Shown: positions 17,041-26,924, numbered from the stretch's first letter. The stretch: 64,000 bases of DNA from an uncultured Prochlorococcus sp. (GCF_902616385.1 NZ_CACMSM010000001.1:118525-182524); one strand, 5' to 3'. Made by a program: numbers and translations. The notes: generated by a model from the letters alone, not told the origin.

Positions 17041-17188
17041 AAGTAGCAGAGTATTTTTTTTGAAAATGACATAATTTGCTTTAACTTGCTTATTAACTAC
17101 TTTTTCTTTTAATAAAGATGTTGAAATGCTGATTAATAAACTGTTCTCTATTCACATTTGAATAATAAATTTCTAGGTTTTAAAGAAA

Positions 17189-17232
17189 ATAACTCATCAC
17201 AAATTACAATACGAGGAACTTCAATGAGTTAT
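17189..17232 (+). promoter_or_regulatory. Inverted repeat upstream of icd
   Basis: ATAACTCAT (17189-17197) and ATGAGTTAT (17224-17232) are perfect 9-base complements 26 bases apart, 20 bases before the icd start. The right arm contains the ATG of a 13-codon frame (17224-17265) that overlaps the icd start and follows GAGG. In RNA the stem would cover that ATG. It could be an operator, a translational control hairpin, or a weak terminator. I see no NtcA-type GTA-N8-TAC site. Confidence 0.3.
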
Positions 17233-17251
17233 CTTTTATTAATTCAATGCT

Positions 17252-18676
17252 ATGCCAAAATTTGAAAAATTAACTTTACCTAATGAAGGCGAGATAATAA
17301 CTTTTAATCAAGGCAAACCTAATGTTCCTAATAATCCAATTGTCCCATTTATTAGGGGTGATGGTACTGGAGTTGATATTTGGCCTGCGACTCAAATCGT
17401 TCTTGATTCAGCGATTAAAAAAAGCTATGGAGATGAAAGAAAAATTAATTGGTTTAAAGTTTATGCAGGCGATGAAGCTTGTGAACTGTATGGAACATAC
17501 AACTACCTCCCTCAAGATACTATTGAAGCAATCAAACACTTTGGTGTAGCCATCAAAGGTCCTTTAACGACTCCCATCGGTGGAGGCATTAGATCTCTTA
17601 ATGTTGCATTAAGGCAAATATTTGATTTATATAGCTGTGTTAGACCATGCAAATATTATTCAGGAACTCCAAGCCCTCACAAAAATCCCCAAAATTTAGA
17701 CGTTATTGTGTATAGAGAAAATACTGAGGATATCTACATGGGAATTGAATGGGAAGCGGAGGATAATAATTGTCTTGAATTAATTAATCACTTGAATAAC
17801 GTCGTCATACCAAAAAGTAAAAATTTAAAAAATAGATCTATACCAGACGGATCAGGTATTGGAATAAAACCTGTGAGTAAATCTGGTAGCCAAAGGCATA
17901 TTAGAAAAGCTATTGAACATGCCAAAAGATTATCAGGAGATAAAAGGCATGTAACTCTTGTACATAAAGGGAATATTATGAAATATACAGAAGGAGCATT
18001 TAGAGATTGGGGCTATGAATTGGCAGTAAATGAATTTAGAGAAGATTGCATTACAGAAAGAGAAAGCTGGATTTTAGATAATATTCAGAAAAATCCAGAA
18101 ATTACAATTGAAAATAATGCTCGAAAAATTGAACCAGGTTTTGACAAGCTTACAAATAACAAAAAAGCATTCATTTGCGAAGAAATTAAAGAAGTTATTG
18201 CATCAATCTCAAATTCTCATGGAGATGGAAAATGGAGAGAACTTATTCTTGTTGATGATCGGATAGCTGATAGTATATTTCAACAAATTCAAACTAGACC
18301 TCAAGAATATTCAATTCTTGCAACCTTAAATCTCAATGGCGACTATGTTTCTGATGCGGCTGCAGCAATTGTTGGTGGCCTAGGTATGGCTCCTGGTGCA
18401 AATATTGGAGATAATGCAGCAATTTTCGAAGCTACCCACGGTACTGCGCCAAAACATGCAGGTTTAAATAAGATTAATCCAGGCTCAGTAATTCTTAGTG
18501 GTGTAATGATGCTTGAATATTTTGGTTGGGATGAGGCAGCTAACTTAATTACTAATGGTTTAAGTAAGGCTATAGAGCAAAAAAAAGTCACATATGATCT
18601 AGCACGCTTAATGGAACCAAAAGTAGAACCACTATCCTGCAGTAGTTTTGCTGAAGAAATTATCTCAAATTTCTAA
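17252..18676 (+). CDS. icd: NADP-dependent isocitrate dehydrogenase
   Basis: Icd oxidatively decarboxylates isocitrate to 2-oxoglutarate, which in cyanobacteria is the carbon skeleton for ammonium assimilation and the nitrogen-status signal. The 474-residue cytoplasmic homodimer subunit has the usual cyanobacterial length. Motifs: FIRGDGTGVDIWPA near residue 33, KGPLTTPIGGGIRSLNVALR with the substrate serine, VYRENTEDIYMGIEW, LVHKGNIMKYTEGAF with the catalytic Lys, and the metal and cofactor block GDYVSDAAAAIVGGLGMAPG and EATHGTAPKHAG. Start at 17252 gives MPKFEKLTLP. An inverted repeat and a mini-frame lie just upstream. Confidence 0.97.
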   Translation: MPKFEKLTLPNEGEIITFNQGKPNVPNNPIVPFIRGDGTGVDIWPATQIVLDSAIKKSYGDERKINWFKVYAGDEACELYGTYNYLPQDTIEAIKHFGVAIKGPLTTPIGGGIRSLNVALRQIFDLYSCVRPCKYYSGTPSPHKNPQNLDVIVYRENTEDIYMGIEWEAEDNNCLELINHLNNVVIPKSKNLKNRSIPDGSGIGIKPVSKSGSQRHIRKAIEHAKRLSGDKRHVTLVHKGNIMKYTEGAFRDWGYELAVNEFREDCITERESWILDNIQKNPEITIENNARKIEPGFDKLTNNKKAFICEEIKEVIASISNSHGDGKWRELILVDDRIADSIFQQIQTRPQEYSILATLNLNGDYVSDAAAAIVGGLGMAPGANIGDNAAIFEATHGTAPKHAGLNKINPGSVILSGVMMLEYFGWDEAANLITNGLSKAIEQKKVTYDLARLMEPKVEPLSCSSFAEEIISNF

Positions 18677-18678
18677 TT

Positions 18679-20028
18679 TTAAAAATTATTTTTATTTTCA
18701 AAAATTTTCCAAATATTTAGCAATGAATCTATAGTGCCAATGTTTCCAGGATGAGTAACAATTGGAAGTTTGTCGCCATTTTTTAGTTTGTAAGTCACTA
18801 CTGAAATCCCGTTTAAAATCTGTCCTTCAAGATAAACATAATCTGCATTAAGTCCTTTACTAAGAATCAAATTAGTTGTTATTCCACCTTTTGAAATCAA
18901 ATATCCTATTTCATACTTCAAATCTGTTACCAATTCAGCAATAAAACAAGCAAGTAAATTATAAAAATTAAATAGTTCAGAAGAGTATAAAGAAATAAAT
19001 TTTCTTGAAGTAAACAAAACAGGAGTTTTTCCTTTCTCAAAAGAAAATCTAATTTCTTTCAAAAATTTATTTTTAAACAAATTCCTTCGCTTATGATTAT
19101 TATCTGATGAAGTAATTTTAAAAAATTCAAAAACATCTAATTCAATTGGATTGCAATTACTTATCTCTAATAAATTATTCAATTGTATTGTAGAGAGTTC
19201 TACATAAGATCCAACAATTATCAGTCCTGGAAGAAAACTCTTTTCTTTATTTCTTATTCTTAAATTAGAGAAAAATATTTCACTCTGAGAGACACTTTTT
19301 TTCCCAGAAATTGAACTTATAAAACTTGCTGCAGTTCGAAAAAGGAATTTTTTGTGTTTAATTAATTTTTTAATTACAAAAGAAAATTTTTTTAGTTGAG
19401 AATAATTTTCTACATCTACAACTACATGTTTATTATTCTTCAAGTTCTTTAGTGTTTTAAAAACAATATTATTTTCTTCATCATTTAGCATTTCGATATC
19501 TGACAAAAAAAGATTTTGAATATCTTCAAAATTTATTTGAGATTTACTCTGCTGAAACAAAAGATTCTTGACATTACTTGTCTCAAATCCAAAAATTTTA
19601 TCTCTTGCAAAAATTGTTTGACTTATAGGAGTTTTATCAACAAAATGTGATCCATTAATTGTTAATCTTTTACCCTCTATGAAAGCTGGAATATGAAAAG
19701 TAGCATCAAAAGGACCTAAGCAATTATTTAGAGCAGTTGGCTCTAAATAGTTATGTCCTCGAAGAGTAGAGTCTCCTCTACTTATAAAAATAATTTCTTC
19801 TTCATAGGCTTGAGAAGTAATAACAGTCTTAAGATTTTTGCAAATTTCCTCTATTGTTAATTTCGCATCATTTTCCGATAGTGACCTTGTATTAGCCAAA
19901 ATAAAAAATAAATTAGATTTAGATTCAAAACCTTTGACTAAAGTTGAGCAGTCCCACTTAAGCAGCAATAAGCAATCATAAACAGTTTGAGAGCCTGTTG
20001 GATCATCATCTATAACAACAAATTTCAT
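18679..20028 (-). CDS. Four-carbon acid sugar kinase family (DUF1537) protein
   Basis: About 449 residues with both halves of the DUF1537/OtnK kinase family, whose known members phosphorylate four-carbon sugar acids such as erythronate and threonate. The N-terminus is KFVVIDDDPTGSQTVYDCLL with the DDPTG motif; further on are SRGDSTLRGHNYLEP and IPAFIEGKRLTINGSHF. The C-terminal nucleotide-binding domain has LISKGGITTNLIL and THPGNIGTIDSLL, so the enzyme looks complete. The frame is open to 20073 but the ATG at 20028 puts the conserved motif at the N-terminus and is preferred. It converges on icd with 2 bases between stops, and follows the mutarotase-like gene by 13 bases. No partner aldolase or dehydrogenase is near. 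Confidence 0.85.
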   Translation of the reverse strand: MKFVVIDDDPTGSQTVYDCLLLLKWDCSTLVKGFESKSNLFFILANTRSLSENDAKLTIEEICKNLKTVITSQAYEEEIIFISRGDSTLRGHNYLEPTALNNCLGPFDATFHIPAFIEGKRLTINGSHFVDKTPISQTIFARDKIFGFETSNVKNLLFQQSKSQINFEDIQNLFLSDIEMLNDEENNIVFKTLKNLKNNKHVVVDVENYSQLKKFSFVIKKLIKHKKFLFRTAASFISSISGKKSVSQSEIFFSNLRIRNKEKSFLPGLIIVGSYVELSTIQLNNLLEISNCNPIELDVFEFFKITSSDNNHKRRNLFKNKFLKEIRFSFEKGKTPVLFTSRKFISLYSSELFNFYNLLACFIAELVTDLKYEIGYLISKGGITTNLILSKGLNADYVYLEGQILNGISVVTYKLKNGDKLPIVTHPGNIGTIDSLLNIWKIFENKNNF

Positions 20029-20041
20029 GAGTATTGCATAA

Positions 20042-20896
20042 TTACTTAAGAGATTTAATTTGTATTGAAGCATTTAACCTTTTACTATCATTTGAAGGAA
20101 TCATAATTTTTCTAAATCCATCCACAAAAGAATTTCGGGGACTAGTCCAAGGTTCGAGACATATCATTCTTCTTGGAGGATCACTCCAAATAACGCCTAA
20201 ATCAAAAGGATATGGATGATTTAAAGTTACCTCTCTTTTAAAGATTTTATCTCGAAAAGAAGTTCTACCGGAAGTATACATAAGTAGATCAACTCCTAAA
20301 TGAATTTTGTTTAATTCATCCAAAGTATTACTTATAGTATTTTTTTCTTGATCCTGACAATTAAGTGGATTATCAACAAACTCTAAATTTTTGAAATCTG
20401 AAACATTAAAATAAGGATGCAAACCAAAATTTATAGGCATAGCAAAGTCTGTTTTGTTATGGATTGTAATTTCAAACTCTAAACAGTTAATTTTTAAGGT
20501 AACTTCTATTTTTAGTTCGAAATCGAAAGGATAATATTTTCTAGTTTTTTTAGATGCATTTAAAAATAAGCATAAAAATTTTTCATTTTCATTGAAGTAG
20601 AATTGCCATTGCAAATCCCTAGCGAAACCATGTTGAGGTAATTGCAAATAACTATTTCCAAATACTGAAGTAGAGGTATTAAGATTTCCACAAATTGGAA
20701 ACAAGATTGGAATGCCTCCCCTAATACTTTTTGACTTGTCCATAAATCTTTTTTCATCGAAATAAAGTATCTCATTACCATCGGAAACCCAATTTGTAAT
20801 AACGCCTCCTCTTTCAGGACAAAATTTAATGTAATTATTTTTATCTAATTGAAAGAATAAAAATTCTTGGCCCTTATTAGATAATTCAAGTTTCAC
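20042..20896 (-). CDS. Aldose 1-epimerase / hexose-6-phosphate mutarotase-like protein
   Basis: A 284-residue protein of the galactose mutarotase-like fold, closest in look to the glucose-6-phosphate 1-epimerase (YeaD) group, which interconverts alpha and beta anomers. Visible signatures are CPERGGVITNWVSDGNEILY, SIRGGIPILFPICGN, QLPQHGFARDLQWQF with a candidate catalytic His, NFGLHPYFNVSDF with the second His, and MICLEPWTSPRNSF near the C-terminus. It is cytoplasmic. Its neighbours are the DUF1537 kinase (13 bases) and the alpha/beta hydrolase (9 bases), both on the same strand, suggesting one transcript. Confidence 0.85.
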   Translation of the reverse strand: MKLELSNKGQEFLFFQLDKNNYIKFCPERGGVITNWVSDGNEILYFDEKRFMDKSKSIRGGIPILFPICGNLNTSTSVFGNSYLQLPQHGFARDLQWQFYFNENEKFLCLFLNASKKTRKYYPFDFELKIEVTLKINCLEFEITIHNKTDFAMPINFGLHPYFNVSDFKNLEFVDNPLNCQDQEKNTISNTLDELNKIHLGVDLLMYTSGRTSFRDKIFKREVTLNHPYPFDLGVIWSDPPRRMICLEPWTSPRNSFVDGFRKIMIPSNDSKRLNASIQIKSLK

Positions 20897-20905
20897 GTTT
20901 ATTAC

Positions 20906-21805
20906 TTAAAGAGAATCAACCCAATCCAAAATATGCTGATTAACTAATTCAGGTATCTCATCATGAGGACAATGTCCTGCATCAAGAATAATTTCTTTTG
21001 TATTCTTTGGTGTGAATTTTTTATATAGATTTCTTTTTTTTGGAGTGTTCATCCATGGATCTTTCCCTCCCCAAAGAAGTAATAATGGTGCATTGAGTTT
21101 TGCGAATAGCTTGTCCAACGGCAATCCCTGTGGACCTGATGGGTTAAATACACTTCTAAAAACATTAAAAGCTCCGAAATCTAGAGAAGGCTTCCTTATT
21201 GACTCAACTAAAAAATCATCAACATTTTTTTTATCAACATAAACTTGATTCAGAGTTTTTTTAATATTTTTTGGATTTCTCATATTCTCAAAAATCAAAC
21301 GTTGTAGAACAATATTTTTCAAAAATATGCCGGCAACTGTTTCAATTGAAGTTTGCAACATATTCTTTTTGATAGATTTTTCTTCACTAAAATATCCAGC
21401 AGCATTAAGTAAGATCACTCCTGCGTTTAGCTCATTTAATTCTGCAGCAGCTGCTAATGCGGCATAACCACCTAATGAATTGCCAACAACAATTGTAGGT
21501 TTTTTTATTTTCTCTTTGACATAAGCGACAACCTGATCTTTCCATAAAGATCCTGAGTATTCAACGTCTTGAGGCTTTGGACTTTTCCCAAAACCTAATA
21601 AATCCATAGCATGCACTTCGTATTTTGTACTTAAAACGGGGATATTAAATCTCCAATGATCCGTAGAAGCTCCGAAACCATGAATTAATAAAATTGCGTA
21701 TTCTTTTGACATTTGTTCAGGGTTAGCTGAAACAGTATGTATTGGGTAATTTAAAAAATTCCAGTCATAATTTACATCACTATCTATAAGGGCTGATTTT
21801 TCCAT
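20906..21805 (-). CDS. Alpha/beta hydrolase
   Basis: A 299-residue serine hydrolase of the alpha/beta fold, substrate unknown. The oxyanion region is LLIHGFGASTDHWRFNI, the nucleophile elbow is VGNSLGGYAALA with Ser110, the acid lies in WGGKDPW and the histidine in AGHCPHDE. A long cap region lies between residues 135 and 235. A paralogue at 49,379-50,293 shares HGFGAS, LLGFGKS, the elbow and GHCPHDE, so the two arose by duplication. Relatives exist in chloroplasts and some of that group act on chlorophyll breakdown products, but I cannot say which reaction applies here. Confidence 0.85.
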   Translation of the reverse strand: MEKSALIDSDVNYDWNFLNYPIHTVSANPEQMSKEYAILLIHGFGASTDHWRFNIPVLSTKYEVHAMDLLGFGKSPKPQDVEYSGSLWKDQVVAYVKEKIKKPTIVVGNSLGGYAALAAAAELNELNAGVILLNAAGYFSEEKSIKKNMLQTSIETVAGIFLKNIVLQRLIFENMRNPKNIKKTLNQVYVDKKNVDDFLVESIRKPSLDFGAFNVFRSVFNPSGPQGLPLDKLFAKLNAPLLLLWGGKDPWMNTPKKRNLYKKFTPKNTKEIILDAGHCPHDEIPELVNQHILDWVDSL

Positions 21806-21853
21806 TTATTGAAAATCTTTTTTTTGTTTTTTTGATTCTAATAAACTTATTTC

Positions 21854-23221
21854 CTAAAGAAGACCCACAGGATCTGCTGCAACATCATCTGAAATTTTAT
21901 TGCCATCATTTGGGGGCTTATCTTTTAGAACAATTCTTAAGAGAACAGGTGCAAGAAATGTGGTTCCTATAACCATTAATAAAATAGCTGCTTCTAAAGA
22001 AGGAGTTAATAACTTAGCGCTTGTTCCTAGCCCAAGGAAAATCAAACCAACCTCTCCTCTAGGCATCATACCCAAGCCTACAACTAATCTATTTGTAGGT
22101 TTGTCACTTGAAAATACCCATCCGGCTGCAATTTTTCCAATAATCGCAACAACTAATAAAAATCCTGCAACTACAAGAGCTGATCTGCTTGTTGGATCAA
22201 GTGGATTGATAACTGATAAATCCATTCCAGCTCCAACTAATACAAAGAAAATAGTTGCGAATAAGGAAACTAAAGGTAAAACAGATTGTTGTATTGCATG
22301 ATTATTTTTAGAACTACTAAGAATCAATCCAGCCGCAAAAGCCCCTAAAGCTGCTTCTAATCCAATAGCTGTTGCGACAAAACAGCATAATACAAGTATC
22401 ACAAAAGATGCCACTACTACAGCCCCAGGAGCTTTCAATCTATCTAACAACCAATCAAAACCTGGCGCAGCTGTTCGACTTAGTGCGATAGCAGCGATAA
22501 CAAATACCACTGCTGCCGCAACTAATTTAACAATAGGAGCAATTTCTAAAGAACCTCCTGCAGCAAGCGCCACAACAACTGCCAAAATAACGATCCCCAA
22601 AATATCGTCTAACACTGCTGCACCAATAACAATCTGTCCTTCTCTAGTTTTCAAATATCCCAATTCACCGAAAACACTTGCAGTAATTCCTATACTTGTT
22701 GCTGTCATAGATGCGCCAGCAAAAACTGCTGGAATTAGATCTACTTGGAAAATAAACATTAATCCAAGAGTTCCAAAGGCAAACGGTAAAATAACACCAG
22801 CCATAGCAACAGTAAAAGCCTGAGCACCGACAGCTACCAGTTCCTCCAACTCGCTTTCTAATCCTGTTAAAAATAAAAGTGCATATAAACCAAGTGTTGC
22901 TACTGCTTGGAGCGAGGGAAAGCTTTCGAAATAAACCTCAGGTACTGCTTCTGGGGGGATCGACGCTAATGAGCTAATAACATTTACAAGTCCTTGATTT
23001 AATTCGGTTCCAGCTGAAGGTGGTATCAACAAATGGAATCCCGAGGCCCCTATTACAACACCTGCAAGTAGCTCGCCTACTATGGTTGGCAAACTTAGTC
23101 TTACTAATACTTCTGCTAATGCTCTTGCAGCTAAAAATATCAATAGAAATCTTATAACTCCTATCAACGTTTCAGCAACTTCTAAATCATGTGCATTTAA
23201 TTCAGCAAGTAAAGAATACAT
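21854..23221 (-). CDS. Sodium/proton antiporter, CPA2 family
   Basis: A 455-residue polytopic membrane protein with about 12 to 13 hydrophobic segments and the CPA2 (NapA/NhaS3-like) pattern. Key segments are LPTIVGELLAGVVIGASGF, LFLTGLESELEELVAVG, SMTATSIGITASVFGELG and, in the ion-binding core, GAAVLDDILGIVILAVV with the paired aspartates. It should exchange Na+ (or K+) for H+ and help hold cytoplasmic pH and sodium in sea water. Whether it sits in the plasma or thylakoid membrane cannot be told. It is divergent from glgP across 136 bases. Confidence 0.9.
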   Translation of the reverse strand: MYSLLAELNAHDLEVAETLIGVIRFLLIFLAARALAEVLVRLSLPTIVGELLAGVVIGASGFHLLIPPSAGTELNQGLVNVISSLASIPPEAVPEVYFESFPSLQAVATLGLYALLFLTGLESELEELVAVGAQAFTVAMAGVILPFAFGTLGLMFIFQVDLIPAVFAGASMTATSIGITASVFGELGYLKTREGQIVIGAAVLDDILGIVILAVVVALAAGGSLEIAPIVKLVAAAVVFVIAAIALSRTAAPGFDWLLDRLKAPGAVVVASFVILVLCCFVATAIGLEAALGAFAAGLILSSSKNNHAIQQSVLPLVSLFATIFFVLVGAGMDLSVINPLDPTSRSALVVAGFLLVVAIIGKIAAGWVFSSDKPTNRLVVGLGMMPRGEVGLIFLGLGTSAKLLTPSLEAAILLMVIGTTFLAPVLLRIVLKDKPPNDGNKISDDVAADPVGLL

Positions 23222-23357
23222 ATGAAATGAGAGAAAAAATAAACTACCTAATTGGAAGATAGTTTATTGAGGGCCCACTTTTATAAATATGTAAGGAAAA
23301 AGCAAAAATACTCAACAAGTGTGGATCTGAAGTTACTACACAGAAATTTTCTAAAAA

Positions 23358-25922
23358 ATGGCTATTGTCTGTTATATGTCTAATCTAATGAATTCCAACG
23401 AACCCTTCGATCTACGTTTGCCTACCCCAGGCTGCTATTTAGATCCTGAGAAAGCTGGGATGGATTCTGATGCTGTTTTTCAAGGAATGACAGCGCACCT
23501 TTTTTATACCCTTGGAAAGTTAGCTACTTCTGCAAGTCCTCACGACTTGTACATGGCTTTAAGTTACGCAGTGAAAGACAGGCTAATGACACGATATTTA
23601 GCCAGCCAAGAAGTTATAAGAAAAAAACCACAAAAAACAGTTGCCTACTTATCAGCTGAATTTTTAATAGGACCACAATTAAGTAATAATCTTCTCAATC
23701 TTGGAATAACTCAAGAGGCAGAAGATGCTTTAAAAAGATTCGGCATTGAGTCACTTGCAACAATTCTTGAAGTTGAAGAAGAGCCTGGATTAGGTAATGG
23801 TGGGCTTGGCAGACTTGCAGCCTGTTATATGGAATCATTAGCATCTCTACAAGTTCCAGCAGTTGGTTATGGTATTAGATATGAATTTGGCATATTCAAT
23901 CAGTTAATTAGGGATGGTTGGCAAGTAGAAGTAACTGACAAATGGTTAAAGGGAGGATGGCCATGGGAACTTCCACAGCCTGACGAATCATGTTTCGTTG
24001 GTTTTGGAGGTAGAACTGAAAGTTATAGAGATGATAAAGGAAACTATAGATCAAGATGGATCCCTTCAGAACATGCGATTGGGGTACCTCATGACGTTCC
24101 AGTTTTAGGATACAGAGTAAATACATGTGACAGATTAAGATTATGGAGAGCTGATGCAACTGAAAGTTTTGACTTTTATGCATTCAATATTGGTGATTAT
24201 TATGGTGCAGTTGAAGAAAAAGTTGCATCTGAAACTCTTTCAAAAGTTCTATATCCAAATGATGGAACTGACGAAGGGAGAAGACTCAGGCTAAAACAGC
24301 AACACTTTTTTGTAAGTTGTTCTCTACAAGATATGTTGAGAAGCCTTGAAAAAAGATCAATACCAATAACAGATTTCTCTAAGCATTGGACGGTCCAACT
24401 AAATGATACTCATCCCGCTATTGCAGTTGCAGAATTAATGCGTCTTCTTATTGACCAATATCACATAGGTTGGGATAAAGCTTGGAATATAACAACCTCA
24501 TCAGTTGCTTATACCAACCACACACTACTACCAGAAGCTTTAGAGAAATGGGATTTAGGTTTATTTAATGATCTTCTTCCTCGTCATTTAGAAATTATTT
24601 ATGAAATTAATTGGAGATTTCTACAACAACTAAGACTACGTTATCCTGGAGATGACAAGATCCTTCAAAAACTCTCAATAATTGATGAAGAAGGCTCTAA
24701 ATCAGTTCGGATGGCCCACTTGGCTACAATTGGAGCTCATCATATAAATGGTGTTGCAGCTCTACACTCAGATCTAATAAAAAGACAACTTCTGCCTGAA
24801 TTCGCAGAGTTATGGCCTGAAAAATTTACAAACGTAACTAATGGAGTTACTCCAAGAAGATGGGTTGCCTTATCTAATCCATCATTATCCGATCTTTTAG
24901 AAGAAGAAGTTGGTCCAAATTGGATAACTGATATGGAACTTCTTAAGAAGTTAGAAGAAAAAAAAGATGACAACAATTTTTTAGAAAAGTTCGAAGAAAC
25001 TAAACTAAATGGCAAAAGAAAATTATCTAGTTTTATCCATTCAAAAACTGGAATACTTGTAGACCCATCAAGTTTATTTGATGTTCAAGTAAAAAGAATA
25101 CATCAATATAAAAGGCAACATTTAAACGCTATTCAAATTATTGCTCAATATTTAAGAATCAAAAATGGTACAAACAAATTTGAAGTGCCAAGAACAATAA
25201 TATTTGGAGGTAAAGCTGCGCCAGGTTACTTTATGGCAAAGCTGATGATTAGATTTATAAATGGTATTGCTGATGTAGTTAATTCCGATCCAGATATGGA
25301 TGGTCTATTAAGAGTTGTTTTTCTACCAGACTACAACGTTAAACTTGGTGAAATAGTTTATCCTGCAACGGATCTTTCAGAACAAATTTCAACTGCTGGA
25401 AAAGAAGCATCTGGAACTGGAAATATGAAATTTGCTATGAATGGAGCGTTAACTATCGGAACTTTGGATGGAGCTAATGTGGAATTAAGAGATCTTGTAA
25501 AAAAAGAGAATTTCTTCCTTTTTGGTAAAACTGAAAGCGAAATTATGGATTTAAAAAATAATAACTATTGCCCCAAAACCTTTATTGATCAATGTCCAGA
25601 ACTTAAAGAGGTTATACGCCTAATTGAAATAGGCCACTTTAGCAATGGAGATAAAGAATTATTTAAACCTTTATTAAATAGCTTGACTGGATATGATCCA
25701 TTCTTTGTTATGGCTGACTTTGAAGACTATCTAAATAAACAGGATGTAGTTAGTGAATGCTGGAATAATAAAAAAGCTTGGAATAAAATGGCATTATTAA
25801 ATACTGCTAGATCAGGGTATTTTTCTTCAGATAGATCAATTAGAGAGTACTGTAAATCCATTTGGAAAGTATCTCCAATGCCAGTTGAAATTACTTGCGA
25901 TGTCGAAGAATTAACTAATTAA
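23358..25922 (+). CDS. glgP: Glycogen phosphorylase
   Basis: GlgP releases glucose-1-phosphate from glycogen, the night-time carbon store, in the cytoplasm. The 854-residue protein covers the whole family: VAYLSAEFLIGPQLSNNLLN near residue 94, GNGGLGRLAACYMESLASL, QLNDTHPAIAVAELMRLL, and the pyridoxal phosphate site EASGTGNMKFAMNGALTIGT with its lysine. The frame starts with ATG at 23358; ATG at 23376 (MSNLMNSNEPF) is also possible because neither has a clear ribosome site. The last 8 bases overlap the end of the convergent unknown gene. Confidence 0.97.
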   Translation: MAIVCYMSNLMNSNEPFDLRLPTPGCYLDPEKAGMDSDAVFQGMTAHLFYTLGKLATSASPHDLYMALSYAVKDRLMTRYLASQEVIRKKPQKTVAYLSAEFLIGPQLSNNLLNLGITQEAEDALKRFGIESLATILEVEEEPGLGNGGLGRLAACYMESLASLQVPAVGYGIRYEFGIFNQLIRDGWQVEVTDKWLKGGWPWELPQPDESCFVGFGGRTESYRDDKGNYRSRWIPSEHAIGVPHDVPVLGYRVNTCDRLRLWRADATESFDFYAFNIGDYYGAVEEKVASETLSKVLYPNDGTDEGRRLRLKQQHFFVSCSLQDMLRSLEKRSIPITDFSKHWTVQLNDTHPAIAVAELMRLLIDQYHIGWDKAWNITTSSVAYTNHTLLPEALEKWDLGLFNDLLPRHLEIIYEINWRFLQQLRLRYPGDDKILQKLSIIDEEGSKSVRMAHLATIGAHHINGVAALHSDLIKRQLLPEFAELWPEKFTNVTNGVTPRRWVALSNPSLSDLLEEEVGPNWITDMELLKKLEEKKDDNNFLEKFEETKLNGKRKLSSFIHSKTGILVDPSSLFDVQVKRIHQYKRQHLNAIQIIAQYLRIKNGTNKFEVPRTIIFGGKAAPGYFMAKLMIRFINGIADVVNSDPDMDGLLRVVFLPDYNVKLGEIVYPATDLSEQISTAGKEASGTGNMKFAMNGALTIGTLDGANVELRDLVKKENFFLFGKTESEIMDLKNNNYCPKTFIDQCPELKEVIRLIEIGHFSNGDKELFKPLLNSLTGYDPFFVMADFEDYLNKQDVVSECWNNKKAWNKMALLNTARSGYFSSDRSIREYCKSIWKVSPMPVEITCDVEELTN

Positions 25923-26370
25923 TATTTTTCTTATCTGTTGAATCTGGAGTTTGATGAAATAATCTATTCAAAATTAACCGATCCATATTTAATGGGTCTG
26001 GGGCTAATTCATTCGCTATTTCTTTAAATTTTAATTCAATATTGCTTGAAATTTTTGTATCAAATATTCTTTCCATTAATGCTTCAATTGAAAATAAATA
26101 AGCATTAACACTTTCAAGTTCATCTAAAGCTTCAGTAATTTCTTTAGCAGAGATATGTTTTTCTTCTAGACTGATATCTTTATTTGATTCTCTTTCAGAT
26201 AATTCTCTTTGCAACTCATCAATAACTTTTGTAGAAAGAGTTCTGAAAGATTGAATAGATGCCCAATTCAATTCTTGTTGCTGCTTAAAAGTAGGAAATT
26301 CTCTAATCAGACGATCATGCTGTTTATAAAATCTCTGACAATCAGAGCATTGACATGGTTCTTCAGCCAA
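25915..26370 (-). CDS. Conserved hypothetical protein with N-terminal CxCxxC
   Basis: A 151-residue protein of unknown function. The N-terminus EPCQCSDCQRFYKQHDRL has three cysteines in a CxCxxC cluster that could bind a metal. The rest is helical and rich in Glu, with a coiled-coil-like stretch at residues 40-105 (FRTLSTKVIDELQREL and KEITEALDELESVNAYL), and a C-terminal LNRLFHQTPDSTDKK. It overlaps the 3' end of glgP by 8 bases on the opposite strand and follows the next gene by 31 bases, so the two small genes may form a pair. Confidence 0.65.
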   Translation of the reverse strand: MAEEPCQCSDCQRFYKQHDRLIREFPTFKQQQELNWASIQSFRTLSTKVIDELQRELSERESNKDISLEEKHISAKEITEALDELESVNAYLFSIEALMERIFDTKISSNIELKFKEIANELAPDPLNMDRLILNRLFHQTPDSTDKKNIN

Positions 26371-26401
26371 AAGAAAATATAATTCTTTTTATATCATCTC
26401 A

Positions 26402-26734
26402 CTATTTGGGCAAAATTGTAGGGCCATCCAATAATTCGTCATTTTCATCGAGTGTATCTGGACTATCTGGTAAAGGTATTTCAATACTAGTAACCAAATT
26501 AATAACATCTCTTAGCCTCATAGAATCAGCAAACCATCCCATTGCTTGCTCCGCATCGCCTCTTTTTTCAGCATCATTTGCTTGATCTTCGTGAGCTTCC
26601 GCCAATAGAGCAAGCCAGCACAGACATCTTGCTTGAATAATTGAAAGATCTAAATCATTAGGTTGAGACTTAGAAATGCGTTCATGCTCTTGTTGAATTA
26701 AAAGCTTTAAACGCATATCATGCAACTTAGCCAT
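26402..26734 (-). CDS. Conserved hypothetical protein
   Basis: A 110-residue soluble helical protein with no recognised domain. The first 75 residues look like a helical hairpin (MRLKLLIQQEHERISKSQ, then SIIQARCLCWLALLAEAHED, then EQAMGWFADSMRLRDVINL), reminiscent of a short tetratricopeptide-like unit, and the tail is acidic and proline rich. It starts 78 bases from the 3' end of tRNA-Arg, and the unknown gene with the CxCxxC cluster follows on the same strand. Confidence 0.6.
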   Translation of the reverse strand: MAKLHDMRLKLLIQQEHERISKSQPNDLDLSIIQARCLCWLALLAEAHEDQANDAEKRGDAEQAMGWFADSMRLRDVINLVTSIEIPLPDSPDTLDENDELLDGPTILPK

Positions 26735-26812
26735 AAAAGATTTACTACTAACTATACGCTAGCTAGAGAGTAGCAATTTTGCACGCATACTACATATAGT
26801 TTTTTATTTTTA

Positions 26813-26886
<74 letters not shown>

Positions 26887-26924
26887 AATAGATGATTTTT
26901 GGAGTATTAAGCATTATGCTAAAT

